A DNA stretch of 17,911 bases from JAHJCW01 sp965369995 (GCA_965369995.1 CBDURO010000033.1:1-17911), one strand, 5' to 3'; shown: positions 5,418-14,318, counted from the stretch's first letter. A program made the numbers and translations. Notes: a model not told the origin generated them from the letters alone.

Positions 5418-8264
5418 ATGACAAAACCAATCAATTCATTTATTCCACGCCATATAGGTCCATCACCAAAAGAAATTAGCGAAATGCTAAAGGTCATTGA
5501 TTTAGACTCGCTAGAAGCTTTAATAAAGGAGACAATTCCTAAATCAATATTAAGTAAGCAACCGCTTGCTATTGGCAATGTTGTTAGTGAATATAATCTG
5601 GCACAATTATCTAAAAAAATTGCCGCTAAAAATAAAGTGTTTCGTACATTCATCGGACAGGGATATTACGGCACCAAAGTTCTGGCTATGATTCAGCGCA
5701 ATATTTTAGAAAATCCGGGCTGGTATACGCAATATACACCCTATCAAGCTGAAATATCTCAGGGCAGACTAGAAGCTCTGCTTGTTTTCCAAACAATGAT
5801 ATCTGATCTAACCGGTTTGCCACTTGCAAATGCGTCATTATTAGATGAGGCAACCGCCGCCGCCGAGACGATGGCGATGTTCTTCCGCGAAGTAAAAGAT
5901 ACTAAGCGTAATGTATTTTTTGTTTCGGAACTTTGCCATCTACAGACAATTGACGTACTTAAAACCCGCTCCGCTCCATTTGGAATTGAATTGGTCTTTG
6001 GCGATCATCAATCCTTTCAATTTAATGATAATGTGTTTGGAGCCCTCGTTCAATATCCAGCAACTGATGGTGAAATATTCGATTATAGTGAATTCTGTAA
6101 ATCTGCCCATAACTCAGGAGCTTATGTTGCCGTAGCTGCTGATATTATGAGCTTATTATTATTAACTCCTCCCGGTGAATTTAACGCAGATGTCGCAATT
6201 GGTAATACACAGCGATTTGGTGTACCCATGGGTTATGGAGGACCGCACGCCGCTTATTTAGCAGCTACGGAAAAATTCACTCGCAAAATTCCCGGTCGTG
6301 TTATTGGTGTAACAGTTGATAAGCACGGTAATAAAGCATATCGTATGGCGTTGCAAACTCGTGAACAGCATATCCGCCGTGAGAAAGCAACATCAAATAT
6401 TTGTACCGCTCAAGTGTTGTTGGCAATAATGGCAGGAATGTATGCAGTTTATCATGGACCTGATCGTTTAAAACAAATTGCTGAATCAATTAATTATAAA
6501 ACAAAATTTTTAGCAGATGGAATTAGTAACCTCGGTCATAAAGTTTTAACAAAATCATATTTTGATACTTTAAGAATATCATTAAGCGGAAAACCCGCTA
6601 AAGAGATACGGAAGTTATCCGAAAAAAAACAAATCAATTTCCGATACTACGAAAATGGTGATATTGGAATTAGTATAGATGAATTGACAACGGAAAAAGA
6701 TATTGATGACATTTTGAAAACTTTAGCCACAAATGACACGAATTTCACTAATGATAAAAACATTAAGAAAGGATACAATGGAAAATTAAAAAGGAAATCG
6801 GAATATTTAACACATCCCACATTTAATTTGTATCATTCTGAGACTGAAATGATGCGCTATTTGCATCGTTTGGAGATGAAAGATTTATCTTTAAATACCA
6901 GTATGATTCCGCTCGGTTCCTGCACCATGAAACTGAATGCTGCATCTGAAATGATGCCAATAACTTTATCTGAGTTTACGGAGTTACATCCTTTTTCACC
7001 AATTGATCAAGCGCAGGGATATCAACAAATAATTAAAGAATTAGGGGATTATTTAAAAGAAATAACTGGACTGCCGACTGTTTCTATGCAGCCAAATTCA
7101 GGGGCGCAAGGAGAATACACCGGTTTAATGGTAATTCGGGCTTATCACCAAAGCAAAAATGAATCAGAGCGTAATATTTGTTTAATTCCCGCTTCAGCCC
7201 ACGGAACGAATCCGGCTAGTGCTGTAATGGCAGGAATGCAGGTTATCATCGTCAAATGTGATGAACAAGGGAACATTGACGTTTCAGACTTACGCACCAA
7301 AGCCGAACAAAACAGTAAGAACTTAGCGGCCTTTATGGTTACATATCCCTCAACTCACGGTGTCTTTGAAGAGGCAATCGGTGAAATGTGTGATATCATC
7401 CACAAAAATGGTGGACAAGTTTATATGGATGGTGCTAATCTGAATGCAATGGTTGGGCTTTGCTACCCTGCTGATTTCGGCACCGATGTGATTCATATCA
7501 ACCTGCATAAAACATTTGCCATTCCACATGGTGGCGGCGGTCCCGGAATGGGTCCGATTTGCGCCGCTAAGCATCTCGCTGATTTTCTACCAAAACACAG
7601 CATTGTTAATGTTGATGGTAAAAAAGGCATAACAGCGGTATCGGCTGCGCCGTGGGGTAGTGCTAACATTCTGCCAATATCATGGGCTTACATTGCCCTA
7701 ATGAATGGTGGTGGGCTTACCAACGCATCGCAAGTTGCGATACTAAACGCCAACTACATGGCGAAACAATTGGAAAAACATTTCCCGGTACTTTATCGCG
7801 GTGTGAAAGGACGAGTTGGACATGAGTTTATAATTGACTTGCGTCCTTTCCGCAAGACATCAGGGATTACCGAAGAAGATGTTGCCAAACGTTTAATGGA
7901 CTACGGTTTCCACGCTCCTACGATGTCATTCCCGGTTCCCGGAACGTTGATGATTGAACCGACTGAAAGTGAATCTAAAGCGGAATTAGATAGATTTTGT
8001 GATGCGCTAATTTCAATCAAGCAAGAAATTTTAGATGTGGAAAGTGGCAAAGCAGACAAAACAGATAATGTTCTTAAAAACGCTCCGCATACTGCACAAG
8101 AAATTGCTTCCGACAATTGGACTCACCCTTATTCACGTAAGCAAGCTGCTTACCCGGCTGAATGGCTCAAGGAAAACAAGTTTTGGCCATCTGTCGGACG
8201 TGTTGATAATGCTTATGGTGACAGAAATTTGGTGTGTGCATGTCCACCGATTGAGAATTATTAA
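5418..8264 (+). CDS. gcvP: glycine dehydrogenase (decarboxylating), P protein
   Basis: The P protein of the glycine cleavage system decarboxylates glycine on pyridoxal phosphate and passes the aminomethyl group to the lipoyl arm of the H protein. At 948 residues it is the full-length, single-chain form, not the split GcvPA/GcvPB type. N-terminal FIPRHIGPS is the usual opening of the family. The PLP lysine is Lys698 in HINLHKTFAIPHGGGGPGMG, followed by the glycine-rich loop. The N-terminal half also keeps its hallmark MGYGGPHAA and the LQTREQHIRREKATSNICTAQ segment. The C-terminus ends as expected (VGRVDNAYGDRNLVCACPP). The gene stands alone: gcvT, gcvH and lpd are not in this window. It converges on the small lipoprotein gene with a 53-base gap. 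The ribosome binding site is weak. Confidence 0.97.
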   Translation: MTKPINSFIPRHIGPSPKEISEMLKVIDLDSLEALIKETIPKSILSKQPLAIGNVVSEYNLAQLSKKIAAKNKVFRTFIGQGYYGTKVLAMIQRNILENPGWYTQYTPYQAEISQGRLEALLVFQTMISDLTGLPLANASLLDEATAAAETMAMFFREVKDTKRNVFFVSELCHLQTIDVLKTRSAPFGIELVFGDHQSFQFNDNVFGALVQYPATDGEIFDYSEFCKSAHNSGAYVAVAADIMSLLLLTPPGEFNADVAIGNTQRFGVPMGYGGPHAAYLAATEKFTRKIPGRVIGVTVDKHGNKAYRMALQTREQHIRREKATSNICTAQVLLAIMAGMYAVYHGPDRLKQIAESINYKTKFLADGISNLGHKVLTKSYFDTLRISLSGKPAKEIRKLSEKKQINFRYYENGDIGISIDELTTEKDIDDILKTLATNDTNFTNDKNIKKGYNGKLKRKSEYLTHPTFNLYHSETEMMRYLHRLEMKDLSLNTSMIPLGSCTMKLNAASEMMPITLSEFTELHPFSPIDQAQGYQQIIKELGDYLKEITGLPTVSMQPNSGAQGEYTGLMVIRAYHQSKNESERNICLIPASAHGTNPASAVMAGMQVIIVKCDEQGNIDVSDLRTKAEQNSKNLAAFMVTYPSTHGVFEEAIGEMCDIIHKNGGQVYMDGANLNAMVGLCYPADFGTDVIHINLHKTFAIPHGGGGPGMGPICAAKHLADFLPKHSIVNVDGKKGITAVSAAPWGSANILPISWAYIALMNGGGLTNASQVAILNANYMAKQLEKHFPVLYRGVKGRVGHEFIIDLRPFRKTSGITEEDVAKRLMDYGFHAPTMSFPVPGTLMIEPTESESKAELDRFCDALISIKQEILDVESGKADKTDNVLKNAPHTAQEIASDNWTHPYSRKQAAYPAEWLKENKFWPSVGRVDNAYGDRNLVCACPPIENY

Positions 8265-8277
8265 AAATTGATTCTTT

Positions 8278-8310
8278 TCCCAATAAATCGGGATCAAAAT
8301 GACAATTTTG
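8278..8310. terminator. two hairpins in the convergent gap after gcvP
   Basis: TCCC (8278-8281) pairs with GGGA (8290-8293) around an AT loop, and CAAAAT (8295-8300) with ATTTTG (8305-8310) around GACA. They lie between the gcvP stop and the stop of the small lipoprotein, so they could end transcription from either side. The stems are short and no long T run follows, so this is a weak intrinsic terminator. The first hairpin resembles part of the palindromic element at 8551-8587. Confidence 0.4.
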
Positions 8311-8317
8311 TCTGTAA

Positions 8318-8605
8318 TTAATGCGGATTTACATTAATTGTTAAAGTATCAGCTTCTTTACGATGCTCTTCCCATTCAGTTTGATGAATTGATTTGTGCT
8401 CTCCAAAATCATTTATGCTAATAGAATCTGTTTTTAATACTTTATCAATTTGCTCTTCCGGTACTTTTTGCTGTCGTACTTGGGTTTTTACTTCTTTCTC
8501 TTTGCACGAAGTAAACAAAGCAAGTATTGTTAAAAAGTAAATTATTTTTTTCCCCGCAAAGCGGGATTTTCCCGAATTGTCGGGACAAGCTGTTGCACTC
8601 AACAT
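8318..8605 (-). CDS. small lipoprotein, probable relic of a GH18 gene N-terminus
   Basis: 95 residues, with a good ribosome binding site (AAGGA, 6 bases before the ATG at 8605). The hydrophobic core IIYFLTILALFTS leads to Cys34, a plausible lipidation site. The positive region before it is unusually long because residues about 7-19 (CPDNSGKSRFAGK) are encoded by a palindromic DNA repeat. The mature part is charged and short, with no known domain. Residues 71-85 (KSIHQTEWEEHRKEA) match residues 26-40 of the adjacent GH18 protein in 10 of 15 positions, and the DNA is nearly identical there. I infer a partial duplication of the GH18 gene that kept only the secreted N-terminus. It follows GH18 after 15 bases, so it is probably co-transcribed. 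It may be non-functional or a small surface lipoprotein. Confidence 0.6.
   Translation of the reverse strand: MLSATACPDNSGKSRFAGKKIIYFLTILALFTSCKEKEVKTQVRQQKVPEEQIDKVLKTDSISINDFGEHKSIHQTEWEEHRKEADTLTINVNPH
8551..8587. repeat. double palindromic element inside the lipoprotein signal region
   Basis: Two perfect hairpins side by side: CCCGC (8553-8557), AAA, GCGGG (8561-8565), then TCCCGA (8570-8575), ATTG, TCGGGA (8580-8585). It is much richer in G+C than its surroundings and translates in frame as part of the n-region of the lipoprotein. Neither strand has a T run after it, so it is not an ordinary intrinsic terminator. The related TCCC..CGGGA hairpin at 8278-8293 suggests a small dispersed repeat family, which one window cannot prove. 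Confidence 0.65.
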
Positions 8606-8620
8606 ATCTTTTCCTTAAAA

Positions 8621-10126
8621 TTATTTAATGAACAACATTTTTTTCGTTTCAACATTATTACTAACGCTTAATTGGTAAAAATACACGCCATTGGATAGGA
8701 CAGATTTGGAATCTATCCCTACGTTAAATTTAACCGAATATTCACCCGGTGGTTGAATTTTATCTACCAAAACAGCAACTTTTCCTCCTAAAATATCATA
8801 TACATTTAATTGAATATTATCAGCTTCTACAATTTCATATTCAATTGTAGTACTCGGATTAAATGGATTCGGATAATTTTGATACAGTTTGAATTTCTCC
8901 GGTTTACTTGTACCATCAGAAGTATCTAAATCATCTGGGTTGTGAAAGAATCTATCCTTGAGCAAATCCCACAATTCTGTATGATGGTCATCATAACCCA
9001 AAGCCCACATACCAACACCTTTTAGGTTTTTAGATTTAGCTAAATCATATTTTAATCCTAAGCTGGAATCATTATCAAACCAAGTTTGATAGTAGTTATT
9101 ATCTTCTTCAAATGTAAACCAAGGTGTTTTATAATTCGTCGACCACAATAAATCACGAGAACCCAATTCTTGCTTTGCGGCAGCATATGTTTTTGAACCA
9201 ATATGTTCTAATGCATTTGATCCTTCACTTTGGTTTACCGTACGCCATTTATTTCCATAGTAAGGTACACCCAATATTAATTTTTCAGGCGTATTGTTAA
9301 CTACAGTACCGTAACCACTGTTTACATCAGTTAATGTTCTTGTGATATTATAATTTGCTCCCTCCAAAGGAGATGTGGGTCCAGCTGTGGAACTCCAACT
9401 CCCCCAAAAATCATAACCCATAATAAATAGATAGTCGCATGCTGCGGTAAGTCCTGGTAAATTCCACGCGCCCCAATTAACCGCAGGTGCTGCAAATGAA
9501 ACTTCTATATATTCATCAATAAAATTTGAATGCACATAATCAGTCAATTCTTCCATAAAAACATTGATATTATTTGCCCGATCATTGAAGTGTAATCCTT
9601 CAAAATCGATATTTATCCCATCTAGTTTGTAGGTTTCAATTTTACCTTTTACTTTCTCAAAGAAATTATTTTTAACAGTTTGGTTGGTAATTATTGTATG
9701 GATATTATCATTGTCAAATTCCACTACACACATTATTACCTTAACACCATTTGCGTGAGCAGTATCAATTAAGGCAGTCCAAGGCCAATTCGGTGGATTG
9801 CCAATCGCCCCTGTAGCGGAATTAACTGAGAAATCGAATAGTGCAATATGTGTTAATAAATCAAATTGAAAATAATCCTGCGCATTATTATTGTATTCCC
9901 AATATGGAAGATATCCGAATACATAATGTGATAATGCTTTCCGTTCATACGCTGTTTTGTTCAATGAAATAATATCTTTAACGGATTCCTGTTTGCGTAG
10001 AACTTTAGCGTCATTTTTGTGGTTTTCCCATTCAATTTGATGAATACTTTTAGGTTCCTGTGGAAAACATATTTGAGATATGAATAATACAGTTATCATA
10101 ATTGATCTAATGTTTATCATCATCAT
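8621..10126 (-). CDS. secreted GH18 family glycosidase with type IX sorting tail
   Basis: 501 residues. Signal peptide at about 1-22 (ending CFPQ). The glycoside hydrolase 18 barrel spans about 65-395: it starts at HYVFGYLPYWEYN and has the catalytic signature D-G-I-N-I-D-F-E at 169-176, with Glu176 as proton donor and Asp174 beside it. MGYDFWG (236-242) and GMWALGYDD (about 372-380) are further barrel motifs. Residues about 412-501, from YQNYPNPFNPSTTIEY to the end KKMLFIK, form a type A C-terminal sorting domain for the type IX secretion system, so the enzyme is likely exported to the surface. Substrate may be chitin, peptidoglycan or another GlcNAc polymer; the sequence does not decide. 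The start is uncertain among three consecutive ATG codons at 10126. It lies 49 bases after the ABC-F gene on the same strand. Confidence 0.9.
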   Translation of the reverse strand: MMMINIRSIMITVLFISQICFPQEPKSIHQIEWENHKNDAKVLRKQESVKDIISLNKTAYERKALSHYVFGYLPYWEYNNNAQDYFQFDLLTHIALFDFSVNSATGAIGNPPNWPWTALIDTAHANGVKVIMCVVEFDNDNIHTIITNQTVKNNFFEKVKGKIETYKLDGINIDFEGLHFNDRANNINVFMEELTDYVHSNFIDEYIEVSFAAPAVNWGAWNLPGLTAACDYLFIMGYDFWGSWSSTAGPTSPLEGANYNITRTLTDVNSGYGTVVNNTPEKLILGVPYYGNKWRTVNQSEGSNALEHIGSKTYAAAKQELGSRDLLWSTNYKTPWFTFEEDNNYYQTWFDNDSSLGLKYDLAKSKNLKGVGMWALGYDDHHTELWDLLKDRFFHNPDDLDTSDGTSKPEKFKLYQNYPNPFNPSTTIEYEIVEADNIQLNVYDILGGKVAVLVDKIQPPGEYSVKFNVGIDSKSVLSNGVYFYQLSVSNNVETKKMLFIK

Positions 10127-10175
10127 TATTATTTAATTACAAACTTGAATAGATAATTTAATCTTTATTTATATC

Positions 10176-12047
10176 TTAAAGCGCTTGCAGTTCTTCCAAT
10201 TCCTCTAATAAAACGAAATAGGATTCTTCAACTCTTTTCTCTTTCTTGATCAATTTTTGGATCTTTTCGTAATCGCTCGCAATTTCAGGATTGAGTAATT
10301 CAATTTTAATGTTTTCTAAAAATTCTTCTGTCTCTTCAAGCTTTCGTTTTAATACTCTAGTTCTATTGGCAATCCTTTTTTGCTCTTTATAGTTAGATTT
10401 ATTTTTAGTTGCAGGTTTCTTAATCCTTTCAGCATCACTATTCTTATCAACCCTGGATTCTTTTTTCCAGATATAATAATCATAGTTTCCGGCATATGTT
10501 ACAACTTCGCCATTACCAATTTCATAGGTAGTATTAGTTATTTCATTTAAAAAATGTCGGTCATGAGAAATACAAACAATTGTTCCAGTGTAATTCTTTA
10601 ATGCCGCTTCAACCACATCACGCGAAATCATATCAAGATGGTTTGTAGGTTCATCCAATAGTAATAAATTGGCCGGTTGGATTAGTATTTTAGCTAAAGC
10701 TAGTCTAGATTTTTCACCTCCGGAAAGTACCTTAACAAGCTTGTCAACTGAATCACCTGAGAATAAAAAACTGCCTAAATAACTTCTGATTTCTGTTTCA
10801 TTTTTACCGCTTGAAACACTTTGAAGTGATTCAAATACTGTCAAATCCGGATTAAGTATCTCCAGCTGATGTTGAGCAAAATAAGCAGTAGTAACATCCT
10901 TTCCATATCGTAACACACCAGAGGAAATCGGCTCAACGGCGGCAAGCATTTTTAATAAAGTTGATTTTCCTGCACCGTTATGACCAACCAAGCCAATCGT
11001 CTGTCCTCTTTCTATTTCAAGATTGAGATTATTGTACACAGAAATATTGCCATAATTTTTACTTACACCTTTTAAACTAACAACTTTTAATGGACTCCGG
11101 GCCGGTTGAGATATTTGAATATTTATACGTTTTTTATTTTGAGTTGGCTCTTCAATTAAATCTAACTTTTCTAATTGCTTGATCTTGCTTTGTACTTGTC
11201 TTGACTTGGTATTTTTATAACGGAATCTCTCAATAAAACGTTTGGTTTGAGCTATCATATCCTGCTGATTAGAATACGCTGCTTGCTGTTGCTCTATCCG
11301 AATTTGTTTTTGCTCACGATAACTTAAGTAATTACCTTTATATAATATTACTTTGGCTTGATCAATTTCAATAATATGATTCACGGATTTATTTAAGAAT
11401 TCTCTATCATGGCTAATCATTACTAAGCTGCCTTTCCAAGCAGCAAGAAAGCTTTCTAACCATATCGTTGCATCTAAATCAAGATGATTGGTTGGTTCAT
11501 CGAAAAATAATACATCGGGATTGTTTAATAAAATTCCCGCTAAAGCGACACGCATCCGGTAGCCACCGCTGAATGTATCCAGACTCCTTTGGAATTGATC
11601 TTCCGCAAACCCAAGGCCACCCAAGATTTCCTTAGCTTTCTTATCAATAGACCAGCCACCAATGCCATCAAATCGCTGTTGCAAATCACCAAGTATCTTT
11701 AGTTTTTTTATATCGTTTGGATTGCTTGCTATTTCCGATGAAACAATTTCCATTCTATTTTCAATATCTCTTATTTCAGGAAAAGAATCTAGCACTTCAT
11801 CAAGTATTGACTGCTTTGTGCCAATAATAATATCTTGCGGTAAATAACCTATCAAAAGACCCTTAGTTTTCTGAATGGTGCCTTTATCCGGAGATTCCAT
11901 ACCAAGCATTAAACGTAAAAGAGTTGTCTTGCCGGATCCGTTTGGACCTACCAGACCAATGCGCATACTTTTCTTGACCAACAATGATACATTGCTAAAT
12001 AAAACCTCGTCAGGATATTCTTTTGATATGTTTTCTAATTGAATCAT
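10176..12047 (-). CDS. ABC-F family ATPase (Uup/YdiF-like)
   Basis: 623 residues with two ABC cassettes and no membrane segments, as in ABC-F proteins that act on the ribosome. Cassette 1: Walker A GPNGSGKT (34-41), signature FSGGYRMR (159-166), Walker B FFDEPTNHLD with Glu184. The linker, about 244-300, carries the basic stretch RFRYKNTKSRQVQSKIKQLEKL typical of the P-site tRNA interaction motif region. Cassette 2: GHNGAGKS (355-362), LSGGEKSR (441-448), LLLLDEPTNHLD. The C-terminal 75 residues are a charged coiled coil, as in Uup and YdiF and unlike EttA. Likely role: relieving ribosome stalling or monitoring translation; antibiotic resistance is possible for the family but nothing here points to it. 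It follows mtaB by 6 bases, so two translation-related genes share a transcript. Confidence 0.93.
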   Translation of the reverse strand: MIQLENISKEYPDEVLFSNVSLLVKKSMRIGLVGPNGSGKTTLLRLMLGMESPDKGTIQKTKGLLIGYLPQDIIIGTKQSILDEVLDSFPEIRDIENRMEIVSSEIASNPNDIKKLKILGDLQQRFDGIGGWSIDKKAKEILGGLGFAEDQFQRSLDTFSGGYRMRVALAGILLNNPDVLFFDEPTNHLDLDATIWLESFLAAWKGSLVMISHDREFLNKSVNHIIEIDQAKVILYKGNYLSYREQKQIRIEQQQAAYSNQQDMIAQTKRFIERFRYKNTKSRQVQSKIKQLEKLDLIEEPTQNKKRINIQISQPARSPLKVVSLKGVSKNYGNISVYNNLNLEIERGQTIGLVGHNGAGKSTLLKMLAAVEPISSGVLRYGKDVTTAYFAQHQLEILNPDLTVFESLQSVSSGKNETEIRSYLGSFLFSGDSVDKLVKVLSGGEKSRLALAKILIQPANLLLLDEPTNHLDMISRDVVEAALKNYTGTIVCISHDRHFLNEITNTTYEIGNGEVVTYAGNYDYYIWKKESRVDKNSDAERIKKPATKNKSNYKEQKRIANRTRVLKRKLEETEEFLENIKIELLNPEIASDYEKIQKLIKKEKRVEESYFVLLEELEELQAL

Positions 12048-12053
12048 TTTTGT

Positions 12054-13352
12054 TTAATCAGGTACTTCGCCAATCATATATTCAGTTTCATTTTCCATTA
12101 ATTTTACAGGTATAATTTTATTCACCATATCAGCATTTCCTCTCACCATAACTTTAATATAATTATCAGTGTGCCCATGGATGTATTTACCGTGAATAGA
12201 TTCAAATAATACATTTCTTTCTTGCCCGATAAATTTATTATAAAAAGCGTTTTGTTTTGAATCTGATAATTCATGTAAAGTTCTACTTCGCTCTTTACGT
12301 TGAGCGTGGGTAACAATATTTTTAAAATCTAAAGCTTTAGTATTATCACGCGGAGAATATGAAAAAACATGTAAATATGAAATATCTAAGCTGTTTATAA
12401 AATTATATGTTTGTTGAAAATCATTTTCTGTTTCGGTTGGAAACCCGACTATCACATCGACTCCGATGCAGCAATCCGGCATGATAGTTTTAATATCTTC
12501 AACTCTTTCAGCAAATAATTCACGCCGATACCGACGACGCATATCTTTTAATACTTTATTTGAACCAGATTGTAGTGGAATATGGAAATGTGGTACAAAT
12601 AATCTTGATTCTGCTATGAAATCAATCATTGCACTGGTTAATAGATTAGGTTCAATTGATGAAATTCTAATGCGATTAATGTCCTCTAATTTGTCCAATT
12701 CCTTAATTAAATCAAAAAATGATTCATTTGTATATCTTCCAAAATCACCGGTATTTACACCAGTTAACACAATTTCTTTTGTATTCGTTTTAGAAACTTC
12801 TTGCGCTTGTTGCATCGTATTTACGATATTAGCACTTCGGCTTTTTCCGCGAGCTAAGGGAATCGTACAATATGTACATTCATAATCACATCCATCTTGT
12901 ACTTTAAGAAATGTTCTCGTTCGTTCGCTGGCAGAGTGCGATGCGTGAAAATCATTCAGTCCATCTGTATGACTGTGATATTCAAATTCATTGGTATTAT
13001 TTATAAATGCTTGATAATGTTCAAATACGTTAAATTTCTCATCATTGCCCAATACTGCGCTAACTCCGGGAATAGAGTTCGCTTCTTCCGGTTTTAGTTG
13101 CGAAAAGCAACCAACCATGGCAACGAAAGCTTTAGGGTTTTTACGTACGGCTTGGTGAACAGCTTTCCGGCAATCCTTGTCGGCGTTGGCGGTAACAGTA
13201 CAGGTGTTTATTATATAGACATCAGCAAACTCACCAAAATCCACAACCATAAATCCCATACTTTCAAAATCACGCGCAATAGTTGATGTTTCTGCAAAAT
13301 TTAATTTACAGCCGATTGTCTTTAGTGCTATATTTTTTCTAATTTGTTCCAT
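12054..13352 (-). CDS. mtaB: tRNA (N6-threonylcarbamoyladenosine-C2)-methylthiotransferase
   Basis: 432 residues. MtaB adds a methylthio group to t6A37 of tRNAs reading ANN codons, using two [4Fe-4S] clusters and S-adenosylmethionine. The N-terminal UPF0004 domain supplies cluster ligands Cys15 (TIGCKLN), Cys51 (INTCTV) and Cys82 (MVGCFSQ). The radical SAM cluster is C-x3-C-x2-C at 155, 159 and 162 in DGCDYECTYCTIPLARGKSRS, the form that marks MtaB rather than MiaB or RimO. A TRAM-like RNA-binding tail follows (about 365-432). All cysteines are intact. It is the first gene of a minus-strand run leading into the ABC-F ATPase, and its start is 42 bases from that of the divergent patatin-like gene. 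Confidence 0.95.
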   Translation of the reverse strand: MEQIRKNIALKTIGCKLNFAETSTIARDFESMGFMVVDFGEFADVYIINTCTVTANADKDCRKAVHQAVRKNPKAFVAMVGCFSQLKPEEANSIPGVSAVLGNDEKFNVFEHYQAFINNTNEFEYHSHTDGLNDFHASHSASERTRTFLKVQDGCDYECTYCTIPLARGKSRSANIVNTMQQAQEVSKTNTKEIVLTGVNTGDFGRYTNESFFDLIKELDKLEDINRIRISSIEPNLLTSAMIDFIAESRLFVPHFHIPLQSGSNKVLKDMRRRYRRELFAERVEDIKTIMPDCCIGVDVIVGFPTETENDFQQTYNFINSLDISYLHVFSYSPRDNTKALDFKNIVTHAQRKERSRTLHELSDSKQNAFYNKFIGQERNVLFESIHGKYIHGHTDNYIKVMVRGNADMVNKIIPVKLMENETEYMIGEVPD

Positions 13353-13369
13353 AGTATATTTAATATGGG

Positions 13370-13396
13370 GCGAAATTTCGCTAATTTTACGCTAAT
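13370..13396. promoter_or_regulatory. palindrome and direct repeats between divergent mtaB and patatin-like gene
   Basis: GCGAAATTTCGC (13370-13381) is a perfect 12-base palindrome near the centre of the 42-base gap. CGCTAAT occurs at 13379-13385 and again at 13390-13396, 11 bases apart (one helical turn), with the second copy running into the ATG at 13395. Position fits an operator shared by both genes. Promoter elements must overlap the coding starts, because the gap is too short for two separate promoters. Confidence 0.4.
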
Positions 13397-14318
13397 GTTT
13401 AAGCACAAAAAAATAGGTTTGGTTTTAGGCAGCGGTTCTGCTCGTGGGTGGGCACATATTGGAGCAATAGAAGCCATTGAAGAAGCAGGAATTCCGATCC
13501 ATTGCGTAGCAGGTACAAGTATCGGTGCTTTTGTTGGAGCTGTTTACGCCACCGGCGATTTAGCTAGTCTAAAAGAATTTGCTCTCCAAATGGATTGGAA
13601 AAAAGTCATCTCGTATTTTGATGTTGTGTTCCCAAAATCAGGATTTATGGATGGTAAAAAAGTTCATGAATTATTTTCCATCCATACCGATGCAAAAACA
13701 TTTGATGATTTTAAAATACCGGTGAAGATGATCGCCACCGATCTAAAAACCGGGAAGAAAGTAATAATAGATTCAGGAAATATAATTGAGGGAATACGGG
13801 CGAGTGTTTCAGTGCCGGGGGTTTTTACTCCTGTGAAACGTGGTGATAGATGGTTAGTGGATGGCGGATTAGTTGATCCCATACCTGTAAGCGCTGTCCG
13901 TAATATGGGCGCTGATTTTGTTATAGCCGTTGACCTGAACTCTGATCTTGTCAGTCATGATTACAAACCAACAAAACAATCAACTAAAGCGAAAATGCCA
14001 AGTAAGAAAAGAAACGAATTGATGATGCGCATTGCAGCACAGTATAAGTCAGCGGGGAGTGCTGTTAAATCACAAATCAATCGTTGGTTTTCCAGTTCCA
14101 TAAAATCACCGAATATTCTTGATGTAATGGGAACTTCACTCGGTATTATGCAAGAACAAATTTCCAGAATCAATTTAGCAATGGACCCACCGGATATATT
14201 AATTCAACCGCGCTTAGGGGATTTAAAGATGTTTGATTTTGACCAAGCTGAGCGGTCAATTCATGAAGGTTACACTCAAGCTAAATTTCAAATAAATAAC
14301 ATCAAATCGGTTCTTTAA
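13395..14318 (+). CDS. patatin-like phospholipase/esterase (RssA-like)
   Basis: 307 residues from the ATG at 13395. I prefer this start because it places the core KIGLVLGSGSARGWAHIG at the very N-terminus, as in the family, and avoids overlap with mtaB; ATGs at 13344 and 13365 in the same frame would add residues unlike the family. The oxyanion loop G-S-G-S-A-R-G-W (12-19), nucleophile Ser42 in GTSIG and catalytic Asp156 in DGG form a complete patatin dyad, so it should be an active serine lipid acyl hydrolase. No signal peptide is seen, so it is cytoplasmic or peripheral at the inner membrane. After the catalytic domain come a basic stretch at about 193-215 and a C-terminal segment ILIQPRLGDLKMFDFDQAERSIHEGY, usual for bacterial RssA/YlbK relatives. 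Substrate unknown. Its stop touches that of the convergent LolA-like gene. Confidence 0.9.
   Translation: MFKHKKIGLVLGSGSARGWAHIGAIEAIEEAGIPIHCVAGTSIGAFVGAVYATGDLASLKEFALQMDWKKVISYFDVVFPKSGFMDGKKVHELFSIHTDAKTFDDFKIPVKMIATDLKTGKKVIIDSGNIIEGIRASVSVPGVFTPVKRGDRWLVDGGLVDPIPVSAVRNMGADFVIAVDLNSDLVSHDYKPTKQSTKAKMPSKKRNELMMRIAAQYKSAGSAVKSQINRWFSSSIKSPNILDVMGTSLGIMQEQISRINLAMDPPDILIQPRLGDLKMFDFDQAERSIHEGYTQAKFQINNIKSVL

Noticed and set aside
7350..7574. Minus-strand frames inside gcvP
   Set aside because: They are antisense shadows of a fully conserved enzyme gene with no independent support.
8551..8587. Intrinsic terminator for the GH18 gene
   Set aside because: No T run follows the hairpins on the minus strand (it continues GGGGAAAAAAA), and the element lies inside a downstream reading frame with a good ribosome binding site.
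13344..13394. Longer N-terminus for the patatin-like protein from the ATG at 13344
   Set aside because: It would overlap mtaB, adds residues unlike the family, and the conserved core begins right after the ATG at 13395.
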